A stretch of DNA of 39,754 nt from Acidobacteriota bacterium (lineage in GTDB: Bacteria; Acidobacteriota; Thermoanaerobaculia; Gp7-AA8), in assembly GCA_003222375.1 (NCBI GenBank), contig QHVX01000009.1, forward strand, positions 1 to 39,754. Direction: 5' to 3'. Positions 1-8,434 of the stretch are shown here, piece by piece. The stretch's first letter is position 1. Each line of letters begins with the position of its first letter. The notes beneath the pieces are model-generated. The model was not told the DNA's origin. It did not search any database and was given only the letters and a program-made list of their open reading frames with translations. The translations under genes and the position numbers were made by a program.

Positions 1-240
1 CTGGACGCCGCCGACGTTGATCCCGAATTCTTTCGCGCGGTGCACTTTCTCGAAGATGTCGGCATTTTCGAGGAGTGCCTTGGTGGGAATGCAGCCGCGG
101 TGCGTGCACGTGCCCCCCAGGAAAGGATCCTTCTCGACGACGGCGACTTTCATTCCGAGCTGGCCGGCGCGGATGCCCGCGACGTAACCACCCGGACCGC
201 TGCCGATGACTACGACGTCGTATTGCTGCTGATCTGCCAC
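1..240 (-). CDS. lpdA: Dihydrolipoamide dehydrogenase, N-terminal part (runs off window)
   Basis: This is the first 80 codons of a flavin disulfide oxidoreductase, the E3 subunit that reoxidises lipoamide in 2-oxoacid dehydrogenase complexes. The sequence shows the FAD-binding Rossmann motif GSGPGGYVAG near residues 13-22, a conserved Glu (VVEKD) closing the ADP-binding fold, and the redox-active disulfide region GGTCTHRGCIPTK, with the two cysteines spaced as in the family. The GTG start at 240 is preceded by AGGAGG about 5 nt upstream, a strong ribosome binding site. It lies 41 nt downstream of the giant secreted protein gene on the same strand. Other members of the pyridine-nucleotide disulfide reductase family are possible, but the CxxxxC region followed by IPTKALLE fits lipoamide dehydrogenase best. 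Confidence 0.93.
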   Translation of the reverse strand, partial: MADQQQYDVVVIGSGPGGYVAGIRAGQLGMKVAVVEKDPFLGGTCTHRGCIPTKALLENADIFEKVHRAKEFGINVGGVQ

Positions 241-281
241 GGAGCCTCCTGCGAGAAACGCGCGGCGGGATTATAGGCGCC

Positions 282-3200
282 TTATTGTGCAGGCACGTAC
301 GTTGGATCTTGCGTGATTTGATCGATCACCGAGCCGTATGCCGTCACGCGTCCGCTGCCTGCGTTGACGGACACCGTCACGCGACCGTTGTAGACCGTTC
401 CGGCGCCGAAGCTCGCGAGCGAGATCTGCCTGAACTCGTTTGCGGCCAGCGGAATGTCGGTGCTGATCGCAAACTTCGAATCGGGAAGGATCAGCGACAC
501 GTGCGCCGTGGCGGCGATGCCGGAGGTCTCCGCAAGACCGATGTTAGTGCGGTAGCGATCCGACGCTTCGAGCTGCAGCAGTTGCAGCGAGCGCTCGCCA
601 TTTCCGACCGACTGCGCCGTCGTCACCGCCGGAATGAATTGACCATACGTGCCGGATGTCGTCTGCGTGTACGTGCGCGCGGTGGCGACGAGCGCAGACG
701 GATTCGTCGTGCTCACGAGAAGCGAACCGGCCGTCTGCAGGCCCGCTTGCGGGAGTGTCGACGCGATGAGGTTGTCCAACGCGCGGACTTCTCCGGCCTG
801 AACGGTCATCGTCGTTGTCACCGGGTGCGCCGAATCTCCCTGTGGGAAATATGAAAGCGCGATAGGCAACGCGGTCGCGCCGGAGTTGAAGAGTCGCACG
901 TCGCTCTTCCAGTGCGCGATGCCGCCGACATCGAAGTCTCCGACGCCGGGAAGGACGAAGCGGGTCGCGCTCGTGCCGCTCTTCAGGACGGGCGAGACGA
1001 GCAGCGGGTCGTTTGTGAAATTGTCGACGACCGACGCATAGGCAGTCACCTTGCCGGTTGGGGAGGTCACTTCGACCTCGAAGCGGCCGTCGGTCAGCGT
1101 GATTCCGTTCACACTCAGGAAGTTGTTGATCTGAAGATGCTCGCTCGGTTGCAGCGTCTCCGGAATTTGCGCGAGCTCGCGGCCGGAGTTGTCGAACACG
1201 TGGACCAGGACGTTGGCGGTCTCGCCGGCGGCTTCCACGAGGCCGAGGTTTGTTCGAAAAGCCGGCGATTGCGCGATCTGCTGCAGCGACAGACGGTTGC
1301 CGCTGCCGACGAATTGCGAGAACGGAACCGCCGGGATGAACTGACCGAATGTTCCATTCGGAGTCGCGTTGAAAGTGCGGCTGGAAGCAACGGTCGTGAC
1401 GCTCGGAGTCACTGACGTCGACAAATTGGTCGTCGATGATGTCAGCGGACGGATCTCGAGAACCCCGGTCGCCGAGCCGCCGTCAGAGCCGATGCCGAAG
1501 AAATTCGTGAGGATGTCATCGAGCGCCATCGTCGCGCCGGGATCGACATCGATCGTGGTCGACTGTCCCGATTGTGTGCCGTCGGTCCCCGACAGCGTAA
1601 AGTTGAGCTGATACTTCTGCGGCCGCGCGGAGACATTCGCGACGCGCACGTCGGACTCGAATAGGGAATCGTTCGCACCGGCAGCATGCCCGACTGCCGG
1701 AATGATCAGCGAATCGGGCGGCGGCGCATTCTTTCCGCCCGGTGCGACCGGCGTGACGAGGCTGACGGAGACCGGAATCGCCGGCGCGACTCCATTCGTC
1801 ACGTAGCGTCCTGAACTTCCAGTCGTGATCACCACTGTGCCGGTGTTCGTGCCGAGCTTCAGCGCAGCCGGATCGTAAGTCACGGTGAGCGTGATCCCCT
1901 GCGGACCGATCGTTCCGCTCGAAGGTGTAACCGTGATCCAGGGCTTGTCGCCGCGCGCCGTGAAATTCACGGATGGCGTTTGTCCTGGAATGACGATCTG
2001 CTGCGTGACGCCGCTCTGCACGCCGACGTCGGCGCTCGCCTGTTTCGCTTTTTGAGGCACGATCACCACGCTCACGACTTTCGAGTAGTGACTGCGGTCG
2101 TCGCTGCAACTGCTCACCGCGCGGACGCGATAGTAGAAACGCTGCGGCTGATCGGTCACCGCGTGCGAAAAACTCATCGAGAGGCCATCGGTGACCGAAG
2201 TTGTCGCACCGGTGAAATCGGGATTGTTCGCTTCCTGAAGCTCGAAACTGCTCGTGTTCACGACCGGCGTCCAGTGCACGGTGAACGGCGTGCCGCTGAC
2301 GACCTGTCCCGGAACGCTCGCGAGCGGACGATTCGGCGTCGCGCATGCCGGAGCATTCTTGCGAATCGCGAATGACGAATCCGCCGACGTCGCGGCCGGG
2401 CAATTGTCGAAGATCGCATCGACGTGCCACTCGATCGAGCCGCTCGGCAGCGTCGCAACGAGCTCGTTCGCGGCGGTCGAGCCGATCAGGCTCACGCCAT
2501 CCCCGTTCACCGAGCCCCATACTTTGTACGACTTCGCGCCAGGCACTTTCGACCAACGCAGACGCACCGGCGAAACCAGTCCCGTGTCGCCCTCGGCCGG
2601 TGACCACAGGAGCGAGCTGCGGTTGTTGCACGCGGTCGCAGGAATTGTGAATGATAAATGTGACGATTCTGTCGGCGGACAACCGACGAAGAACGCCACC
2701 ACCCACCACTCGAATGTCCCTTCCGGCAGCTTCTTGTCGAAATCGGTGTCGGTCGTCTCGCCGATACGCGTCGGATTTCCACCAGAAAAGCGCGCCATGA
2801 GGTGATATCCGATCGCGCCGCTGACGGGGTTCCAATCGAAGTGGACCGGTGAAGTGACGTTGTTGGCGTTGTTCGCGGGCGCGACGAGCTGCGGCGCTTC
2901 GCCCGAGCACTGCGCCGCGCGCGGCACAGTGAATTTCGATTTTGCCGAACGCACCGACGGGCAGTCGTCGAAGGTCGCTTCGACAAACCACGTCACCGTT
3001 CCGGGCGGGATCGCTTTGGAAAGCGATGTATCGGTTGTTGCGTCGATGAGTCCGAAGTCGGTTCCGTTCAAAGACGCGAAGACGCGATATTTTTTGACGC
3101 GGTCGACCGCCGACCAGATCAGCGTGACCGGCGCGGTGACATTCGCGGCGTTGTCGGCCGGTGCGATGAGCAGCGGCGCCTCGGTCGGACATCCAGCGGC

Positions 3201-4949
3201 GTTGATCTTGAAGCTCGCTCGCGCCGACGCGAGCGGCGGACAGCCGCCGAAAATCGCCTCGACATACCAGACCACCGATCCAGCCGACAAGTCGGTCTTC
3301 AAATGTGTGTTGCTGGTGACGCCGAGGTCCGCGAAGGCGTCGCCGTTGAGGGAGGCCCACACCCGATACGCCAGCGTGCCCGGCACTGCATTCCACGTGA
3401 AGTCGACGGAGGTTTGGGACTGCGAGCCGCTGATCGGTGACACGAGCGTCGGCGCGCTGTTTTGACTGCAATTCGCGGACGCGCTGACCGTGAAGTTGCC
3501 GCGCGGCGAAAAAATCGACGGGCAGTTGTCGAAGAGAGCTTCCACTTGCCACACGATCGCGCCGCTGGGATTCGGAAGCGTCACGCTCGTCGTGGTGACG
3601 CGGCCGGAGAGCTGCGGCGCGCTGCCGTCGAGCGACACCCACAGCCGGTACGCGGTCGCGCCGGCGATTCCGGTCCACGAATAGGCGACCGGCGACGCGG
3701 CCGTTGCTCCATTCGCGGGCGAGGTCAGCGTCATCGTGCCGGTCGGGCAATTCGTCGCGGCCGTCGAGAATTTGAATTCGGCGGAATGTTGATCCGGGCA
3801 GCCGGCAAATGCGGTGTCGACCCACCACGTGGTCAGGCCTTGCGGTACGAGTCGCGACAGCGTTGTGTCGGTCGTGACGCCCGCCAGCTCGCCGGCGATG
3901 AAAAGTTTGTAGCCGATCGCTCCAGGTACTGCGGTCCACGTGAACGTCGCGTTCGATGGAACGTTGGTGGCGTTGTTTGCCGGCGACACCAGCGTCGTCG
4001 GCGAGTTGTTGCAGACTGTGGGACTCGCGACGATGAATGTTCCGCGCGAAGAAAACGTCGACGGGCAATTGTCGAATCGCGCCTCGACGTACCAGATCAC
4101 CGCACCCATCGGCAGCGGCGCGCTGAGCGAGGTCGTGCTGGAGCTGCCGACCAATGACGCGATCGCACCGCCGGCAGTCGCTGCCCAAACGCGATACGAG
4201 CTCGCTCCGCTGACCGCAGTCCACGTAAACGTCACCGGCGAGTTGACGCTTGCTGCAACTGCAGGAGAGATGAGCGTCGGCGATTGCGGATTGGTTGGGC
4301 AGGCCCCGCCCGCCGCCGTGAATTTGTAATGTGGCGATCCGAGTGTCTGACAGTTTTCGGCGAGCGCTTCGACCCACCACTCGACGGATCCGGAGGGAAC
4401 GCTGGTGGAGTACTCCGTGTCGCGCGTGATCGCGATCGGATTCGCCGCTCCGCCGTTGAAGGCTGCCATCAGGCGATACAAGGTCGCCCCGGTCACCGAA
4501 TCCCAATCGAAGCGGACCGGTGATGCGACATTCGATGCGCCATTCGCGGGCGATTCGAGTTGCGGCGCGCTGGTCGGACAATTCGACGCCACTGCCGCCG
4601 TGGTGAAGGTAACGCATGCGGAGCTTTGTGCCGGACAAGGTGTGCCGCTCTTCTTCGCGGCAACGCGCCATTGATAGCGCGTGCCGGCCGAGAGTTGCGC
4701 CGTGTAGGTCGTATTCGACGTGGTCGCGGTCGCGATGAGCGGACAGCCGGTTGCCAATCCCGTCCCGATGAACACGTCGTAGGAATCGGCACCCGATACC
4801 GCGGCCCAGGTCAGCGTGACGTTCGGTGCGATGTTCGTCGCGCCATCGGCAGGTGACTGAATCCTCGGCGATGCGCCCGGGCATTGTCCGAATAGTTGTG
4901 CGGCTACGCCGGCCAGTGTGACCAGCAGGCTCGCGATGCGAAGCTTCAT
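282..4949 (-). CDS. Giant secreted modular protein (ten Fn3-like repeats, BACON-like domain, two C-terminal beta modules)
   Basis: A 1555-residue secreted or cell-surface protein of unknown function. The ATG at 4949 is chosen because it begins a clear signal peptide (MKLRIASLLVTLAGVAAQLF) ending before Gln-Cys; the frame is open further upstream but reads as non-coding. Residues ~22-985 hold about ten ~95-residue fibronectin-III-like modules. Most open with a CP or CN pair, then SPANGA-NV-SPV-F-W, a GA--Y motif, and P-G---W-VEA--D-CP near the end, giving two cysteines per module. A BACON-like segment (PWITVTPSSGTIG) follows at ~1000-1075. Two divergent copies of a ~235-residue beta module end the protein (~1079-1323 and ~1324-1555), each with FGQFIPAV or YGQFIPAV, RTNLGL and a Y-S-V-D---DP ending. 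It has no sorting signal or membrane anchor. Adhesion or carbohydrate binding is inferred only from architecture. Confidence 0.9.
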   Translation of the reverse strand: MKLRIASLLVTLAGVAAQLFGQCPGASPRIQSPADGATNIAPNVTLTWAAVSGADSYDVFIGTGLATGCPLIATATTSNTTYTAQLSAGTRYQWRVAAKKSGTPCPAQSSACVTFTTAAVASNCPTSAPQLESPANGASNVASPVRFDWDSVTGATLYRLMAAFNGGAANPIAITRDTEYSTSVPSGSVEWWVEALAENCQTLGSPHYKFTAAGGACPTNPQSPTLISPAVAASVNSPVTFTWTAVSGASSYRVWAATAGGAIASLVGSSSTTSLSAPLPMGAVIWYVEARFDNCPSTFSSRGTFIVASPTVCNNSPTTLVSPANNATNVPSNATFTWTAVPGAIGYKLFIAGELAGVTTDTTLSRLVPQGLTTWWVDTAFAGCPDQHSAEFKFSTAATNCPTGTMTLTSPANGATAASPVAYSWTGIAGATAYRLWVSLDGSAPQLSGRVTTTSVTLPNPSGAIVWQVEALFDNCPSIFSPRGNFTVSASANCSQNSAPTLVSPISGSQSQTSVDFTWNAVPGTLAYRVWASLNGDAFADLGVTSNTHLKTDLSAGSVVWYVEAIFGGCPPLASARASFKINAAGCPTEAPLLIAPADNAANVTAPVTLIWSAVDRVKKYRVFASLNGTDFGLIDATTDTSLSKAIPPGTVTWFVEATFDDCPSVRSAKSKFTVPRAAQCSGEAPQLVAPANNANNVTSPVHFDWNPVSGAIGYHLMARFSGGNPTRIGETTDTDFDKKLPEGTFEWWVVAFFVGCPPTESSHLSFTIPATACNNRSSLLWSPAEGDTGLVSPVRLRWSKVPGAKSYKVWGSVNGDGVSLIGSTAANELVATLPSGSIEWHVDAIFDNCPAATSADSSFAIRKNAPACATPNRPLASVPGQVVSGTPFTVHWTPVVNTSSFELQEANNPDFTGATTSVTDGLSMSFSHAVTDQPQRFYYRVRAVSSCSDDRSHYSKVVSVVIVPQKAKQASADVGVQSGVTQQIVIPGQTPSVNFTARGDKPWITVTPSSGTIGPQGITLTVTYDPAALKLGTNTGTVVITTGSSGRYVTNGVAPAIPVSVSLVTPVAPGGKNAPPPDSLIIPAVGHAAGANDSLFESDVRVANVSARPQKYQLNFTLSGTDGTQSGQSTTIDVDPGATMALDDILTNFFGIGSDGGSATGVLEIRPLTSSTTNLSTSVTPSVTTVASSRTFNATPNGTFGQFIPAVPFSQFVGSGNRLSLQQIAQSPAFRTNLGLVEAAGETANVLVHVFDNSGRELAQIPETLQPSEHLQINNFLSVNGITLTDGRFEVEVTSPTGKVTAYASVVDNFTNDPLLVSPVLKSGTSATRFVLPGVGDFDVGGIAHWKSDVRLFNSGATALPIALSYFPQGDSAHPVTTTMTVQAGEVRALDNLIASTLPQAGLQTAGSLLVSTTNPSALVATARTYTQTTSGTYGQFIPAVTTAQSVGNGERSLQLLQLEASDRYRTNIGLAETSGIAATAHVSLILPDSKFAISTDIPLAANEFRQISLASFGAGTVYNGRVTVSVNAGSGRVTAYGSVIDQITQDPTYVPAQ

Positions 4950-5004
4950 GGCTCTCTCGGATTCCAATGGTATGAAGGACTCGCGATGCGCAGCGTGACC
5001 ATCA

Positions 5005-6147
5005 TCACGAGTGGTACTTGTTTCCTCCCGTGTTGAACAGGACGACGGTCTCAGCAGACGAAATCGCACCTTTCTCGATTAGACGGCGAAGTGCCAAAAG
5101 TGCTGCACCTGCCTCCGGACCGGCATCGATTCCTTCGCGCGTCCGGAGCTCGGCGGCCGCAGGCTCAATCTGCGATTCCTCGACAGCGATTGCTCCACCC
5201 CTTGATTCGCGAAGCGCGCGGAGCATCAGGCGATCGCCGACCGCGCGCGGAACGCGCAATCCCCAGGCGGAGGTCTGCGCTGCTTCCCATTCGGGAGCGC
5301 TCTCGAGTCCGGAGTCGAACGCGCGGACGATCGGAGCGCATCCGCTGGACTGCACACTCCACATTCGCGGCCGCCGCTTGTCGATCCAACCGAGGCGCTG
5401 CATCTCGTCGAAGGCTTTCCACATTCCGATCAGCCCGGTCCCGCCGCCGGTCGGATAGAGGATGACGTCGGGAAGGCGGCCGAGATCCTCGAGCAGCTCG
5501 TAACCCATGATCTTTTTTCCTTCGACGCGATAAGGCTCCTTCAACGTCGAAAGATCGAATCCGCCTGTCGATGCGATGTACTGCTGCACGCGCTTGCCGG
5601 CATCTGTGATGAGTCCTGCGACCATCTCGACCTGCGCGCCGTAGCTGCGGCATTCGTCGACGATCGACTTCGGCGTATCGCGCGGCATTGCAACGAACAC
5701 CGGCAGTCCCGCTCGAGCGCCGTACGCCGAGAGAGCCGCACCGGCGTTTCCGGCGGTCGGCGCGGCCAGCGACTTCGCGCCGTTGCGCGCCGCCATCGTG
5801 ACGGCCGCCGCCATGCCGCGCGATTTGAACGATCGCGTCGGATTCTTGGATTCGTCTTTGATCCAGACATTTTCGAATTGCGTCGAGCGAAGCAGCGGCG
5901 TGATGCCTTCGCCTAACGTGATGCCTTCATCAGCCGGAAGCACTTCCGCGTAACGCCACATCGTCGGTGGACGCGATCGGATTTTTTCGCGCAGCTCGGG
6001 GGCAGGCGAGAGGTCATACTCCACCAGCAGCGGCGCGTTGCAATTGCGGCACAGATTGATGAGCTGATCCGGATCGTACTCGGTGGCGCACGCCGAGCAA
6101 CGGAGGCGAAACGAAAAGCGTCGCGACGCTTCCGCGCCGCGACGCAT
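5005..6147 (-). CDS. thrC: Threonine synthase
   Basis: A PLP enzyme converting O-phosphohomoserine to threonine, about 380 residues, the usual size of the short class. An N-terminal zinc-ribbon-like segment (CSACATEYD, then CRNCNAP) is typical of archaeal and acidobacterial forms. The PLP lysine lies in NPTRSFKSRG. The phosphate-binding loop is GGGTGLIG, and the C-terminus NTGGNKYHS matches the family's TGxGxKD-like end. The ATG at 6147 is chosen. A GTG at 6174 overlaps the stop of the preceding lipoprotein gene and would add nine residues encoded by a repeat-like stretch, so it is less likely but not excluded. No clear Shine-Dalgarno precedes either start, consistent with translational coupling. 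It sits between a lipoprotein gene and the giant secreted protein, which gives no pathway context. Confidence 0.92.
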   Translation of the reverse strand: MRRGAEASRRFSFRLRCSACATEYDPDQLINLCRNCNAPLLVEYDLSPAPELREKIRSRPPTMWRYAEVLPADEGITLGEGITPLLRSTQFENVWIKDESKNPTRSFKSRGMAAAVTMAARNGAKSLAAPTAGNAGAALSAYGARAGLPVFVAMPRDTPKSIVDECRSYGAQVEMVAGLITDAGKRVQQYIASTGGFDLSTLKEPYRVEGKKIMGYELLEDLGRLPDVILYPTGGGTGLIGMWKAFDEMQRLGWIDKRRPRMWSVQSSGCAPIVRAFDSGLESAPEWEAAQTSAWGLRVPRAVGDRLMLRALRESRGGAIAVEESQIEPAAAELRTREGIDAGPEAGAALLALRRLIEKGAISSAETVVLFNTGGNKYHS

Positions 6148-6173
6148 TGTCAGTTGGCGGTTATCGGTGGTCA
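6148..6173 (-). repeat. Single-sided degenerate heptamer-like stretch
   Basis: On the minus strand this short stretch reads as imperfect 7-mers (ACCACCG, ATAACCG, CCAACTG). It resembles one arm of the short-period arrays seen elsewhere in the window, but no inverted partner is visible. It separates the lipoprotein stop from the thrC ATG. Confidence 0.3.
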
Positions 6174-6941
6174 CTACTGCGATTTTTTCGCGTCGTCGAC
6201 GGCCTGTTGCATCTTCTTCTGCAGGTCGTCCAACCCCTTCTTCGACTGATCATCCGGCCCGGCGAGGCCGGCGAGCTCGCTGTCGTACTTCTTCAGAAGC
6301 TGCCGGTTGTAAGCGATCGCCGGATCCTCATTGGCCTTGGCAGTGAGATCTTGTCCTTCCTTCGCCGTCTTCTCGTACTGATCGAGCATCTGCTTGTACA
6401 TCTGCTTCGTCTGCTCGTCCTTCGCTTCTTCGTACGCTTTTCTCATCTGCGAGTGGCTGGACTCGACCGACGCTGCCATCGCGTTCGAAGTCATTTCAGC
6501 GAACGCCGTCGCGCTGACGGTCAGGACTTGACCCTTGACCCACAAATACTCCTGCGTGTTGTAGCCAAGGTCTTTGGCGGCGCGGATGTCGGCAGTGGCG
6601 AATTCCGCGGCGTTCCGCATTCCCTTGAAGCTCTCCATTACGCCGGCAATCGAGTTCTTCGACTTGTCGGCCGTCTTGAAGTGCTCATCCGCTTTTTGAT
6701 ACGCGGCCTTGGCGATCTCCTTCTCGTGCTGCTTCACTTTCAAATACATCTGGACCTGCGCGTCGGTCAGTTTGCCGTCCTTCGGCGGGTCGTACTTATC
6801 GTTAGCGACCTGCTTCATCAGGTCCATCGGGCCGCGTTTGTCGAGGTCTTTTGAGATGTTCGCTTTGTCAGCCAGCTCTTTGACCTTGCAGCCGAACAAA
6901 GCGACCGACAGCAGAAGAATCGCGGGAATGATCCGACGCAT
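6174..6941 (-). CDS. Helical lipoprotein of unknown function
   Basis: A 255-residue predicted lipoprotein. The N-terminus has two arginines, a hydrophobic stretch and a lipobox (SVALFGC, Cys18), so it should be lipidated and held at a membrane. The mature part is highly charged, lysine- and glutamine-rich and almost certainly alpha-helical, with coiled-coil-like segments (KQHEKEIAKAAYQKADEHFK and the C-terminal LDDLQKKMQQAVDDAKK). No family is recognised. The start is secure: GGAGG lies about 6 nt before ATG 6941. It is 43 nt downstream of the mglA-like gene on the same strand and is probably cotranscribed with it; a role in the GTPase system is possible but only guilt by association. Confidence 0.85.
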   Translation of the reverse strand: MRRIIPAILLLSVALFGCKVKELADKANISKDLDKRGPMDLMKQVANDKYDPPKDGKLTDAQVQMYLKVKQHEKEIAKAAYQKADEHFKTADKSKNSIAGVMESFKGMRNAAEFATADIRAAKDLGYNTQEYLWVKGQVLTVSATAFAEMTSNAMAASVESSHSQMRKAYEEAKDEQTKQMYKQMLDQYEKTAKEGQDLTAKANEDPAIAYNRQLLKKYDSELAGLAGPDDQSKKGLDDLQKKMQQAVDDAKKSQ

Positions 6942-6984
6942 TTAATTCCTCCAAATAATAGAGATTTTCGGAGATTCTATCAGG

Positions 6985-8076
6985 CTAACGGCCGATTTGG
7001 CTTTTTACCTTATTCGTCAGCTCGTTCAGGGACTGCAGAAGCTCTCTGAGCGACCCTTCGAGTTGTCTCACTCGGCTTTCCAGAGCGGCGACCTGACTGC
7101 TGCTCGCGCTGCTCGCAGTCGAGCGCGTGAGTGGGGGTAGCTCAGGCTCATCCATCAACGCCACTGCCAGAGGTGCCTCGAGGAGTTCTTCGGCTCCCAG
7201 CTCCTCGACTTCGTCGTGGACGACAGGGATCGGCACGGTGCCTGACATCGTCGCGGGCCGCTCGCGGCCTTCGAGAAGTTGCTCGAGTGACACCTCTTCC
7301 ATCTTCTCGTAGCCGGCGTCGAGCGGGTTCGCTTCCGGGAACGGAATCGAGTCGCCGAAGGGATTTGCTTCCAGCTCCGGGGCGGGCGGTGGTGGTGCGG
7401 GAACGCGTTTGTTGCCGGCGACGGTCTTCGGCCTACCGTGCTTCGCGGGCTTCTCCGGTTTCTTCCGTTCGATCGGCTCGGCTTTTCCTTTGAGCCGGTT
7501 GTAAAGATGTTTGGCGGTGATCTTCGAGACGAGCTTGAATGTCTCCATCACGCCTTCGCCTTTGATCGCCGACGCTTCGTGATACGGATAGCCTTCGAGT
7601 CCGAGCGCTTCCTGAAGATCGTCAATCGGCAGCACGCCGGGGATGTCGCGCTTGTTGTACTGGATGACGATCGGCGTGTCCCGGGGGTCGATGTTGTTCT
7701 CCTTCATGTTCTCGAGGAGATTGGTGAAGCTCTCCTTTGTGGACTCGACCATCGACGGCTGAGAATCGGCGACGAAGACGATCGAGTCTGCGCCTTTGAG
7801 CACGAGCTTTCGCGTCTCGTTGTAGAAGACCTGCCCCGGCACGGTGTAGAGCTGCATCTTGAGATTGAAGTTGCCGACCTTGCCGATGTCGACGGGGAGG
7901 AGGTCGAAGAAGAGCGTTCGGTCGGTTTTCGTCGCCAGCGACAGCATCTTTCCCTTCTGTTTGGGATCGAGTTTGTCGAAGATGACCATCAGATTCGTCG
8001 TTTTTCCGCACAGACCGGGACCGTAGTAAACGATCTTCGCGGTCATCTCACGTGTCGCGTGATTGAAGAGGACCAT
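6985..8076 (-). CDS. MglA-type small GTPase with long C-terminal coiled-coil extension
   Basis: A Ras-like GTPase of the MglA family, which sets cell polarity and motility in myxobacteria. Residues 1-~195 carry the whole G domain: MVLFNHATREMTAKIVYYGP leads into the P-loop GPGLCGKTTN, the family-specific VPGQ motif replaces the usual DxxG, and NKRD serves as G4. The ATG at 8076 is chosen because MglA proteins begin in exactly this way; the upstream open frame has no family match. Beyond the G domain are ~165 extra residues: a proline-rich linker (PAPPPPAPELE), acidic segments, and a terminal heptad-like helix (VAALESRVRQLEGSLRELLQ). Typical MglA is ~195 residues, so the extension is notable. 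It starts 34 nt from a divergent Smr gene. Confidence 0.92.
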   Translation of the reverse strand: MVLFNHATREMTAKIVYYGPGLCGKTTNLMVIFDKLDPKQKGKMLSLATKTDRTLFFDLLPVDIGKVGNFNLKMQLYTVPGQVFYNETRKLVLKGADSIVFVADSQPSMVESTKESFTNLLENMKENNIDPRDTPIVIQYNKRDIPGVLPIDDLQEALGLEGYPYHEASAIKGEGVMETFKLVSKITAKHLYNRLKGKAEPIERKKPEKPAKHGRPKTVAGNKRVPAPPPPAPELEANPFGDSIPFPEANPLDAGYEKMEEVSLEQLLEGRERPATMSGTVPIPVVHDEVEELGAEELLEAPLAVALMDEPELPPLTRSTASSASSSQVAALESRVRQLEGSLRELLQSLNELTNKVKSQIGR

Positions 8077-8110
8077 AGTTTTCAAGAGTATCGCATAGAA
8101 TCCGCGGGCC

Positions 8111-8377
8111 GTGGATGAGGGCCCGGTCGAGATCCCGATCACCGATACACTCGACCTTCATGCGTTTCGTCCCGACGAAATTCGCGATGTGGCGCTGGAG
8201 TACCTCACCGAAGCGCGGACGCGTGGTTTCAGGCAGGTGCGGTTGATTCACGGCCGCGGCATCGGCATGCAACGTGCGAATATTCAGTCGATGCTGCGAC
8301 GTCTCGACTTCGTTCAGGACTTCTGGGACGACGCGTCCCTCGGAGCGACCGTGGTAGTGCTGAGGACTGAGGACTGA
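8111..8377 (+). CDS. Stand-alone Smr-domain protein
   Basis: An 88-residue protein that is essentially only an Smr domain, the nuclease or nucleic-acid-binding module found at the end of MutS2. Visible motifs are DLHAFRPDEI (the family's LDLHG-like motif), VRLIHGRGIG (the HGxGxG motif) and the terminal GATVVVL strand. GTG 8111 is the only sensible start. The last residues and the stop codon are supplied by a heptamer repeat array beginning at 8360, so the array seems to have replaced the native C-terminus or arrived at the very end. It is transcribed divergently from the mglA-like gene, with 34 nt between the starts. A second Smr domain is in mutS2 (29412-31721). Confidence 0.85.
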   Translation: MDEGPVEIPITDTLDLHAFRPDEIRDVALEYLTEARTRGFRQVRLIHGRGIGMQRANIQSMLRRLDFVQDFWDDASLGATVVVLRTED

Positions 8378-8396
8378 GGACTGAGGACTGAGAACT
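8360..8396 (+). repeat. Heptamer array AGGACTG, left arm of cassette 1
   Basis: Five near-perfect tandem copies of a 7-bp unit (GGACTGA phase). The inverted counterpart lies at 8651-8682, with about 254 bp between the arms. The array overlaps the 3' end of the Smr gene and provides its stop codon. Confidence 0.95.
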
Positions 8397-8434
8397 ACGA
8401 TCGGTAGAACTAATTGTGGACCGAGGGACAATTA

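Noticed and set aside
1516..4884. A long open frame within the giant secreted protein gene, in another frame of the same strand.
   Set aside because: It is Arg/Asp/His-rich with no family motifs, as expected of shadow frames in high-GC repeats; the frame with signal peptide and Fn3-like repeats is the real one.
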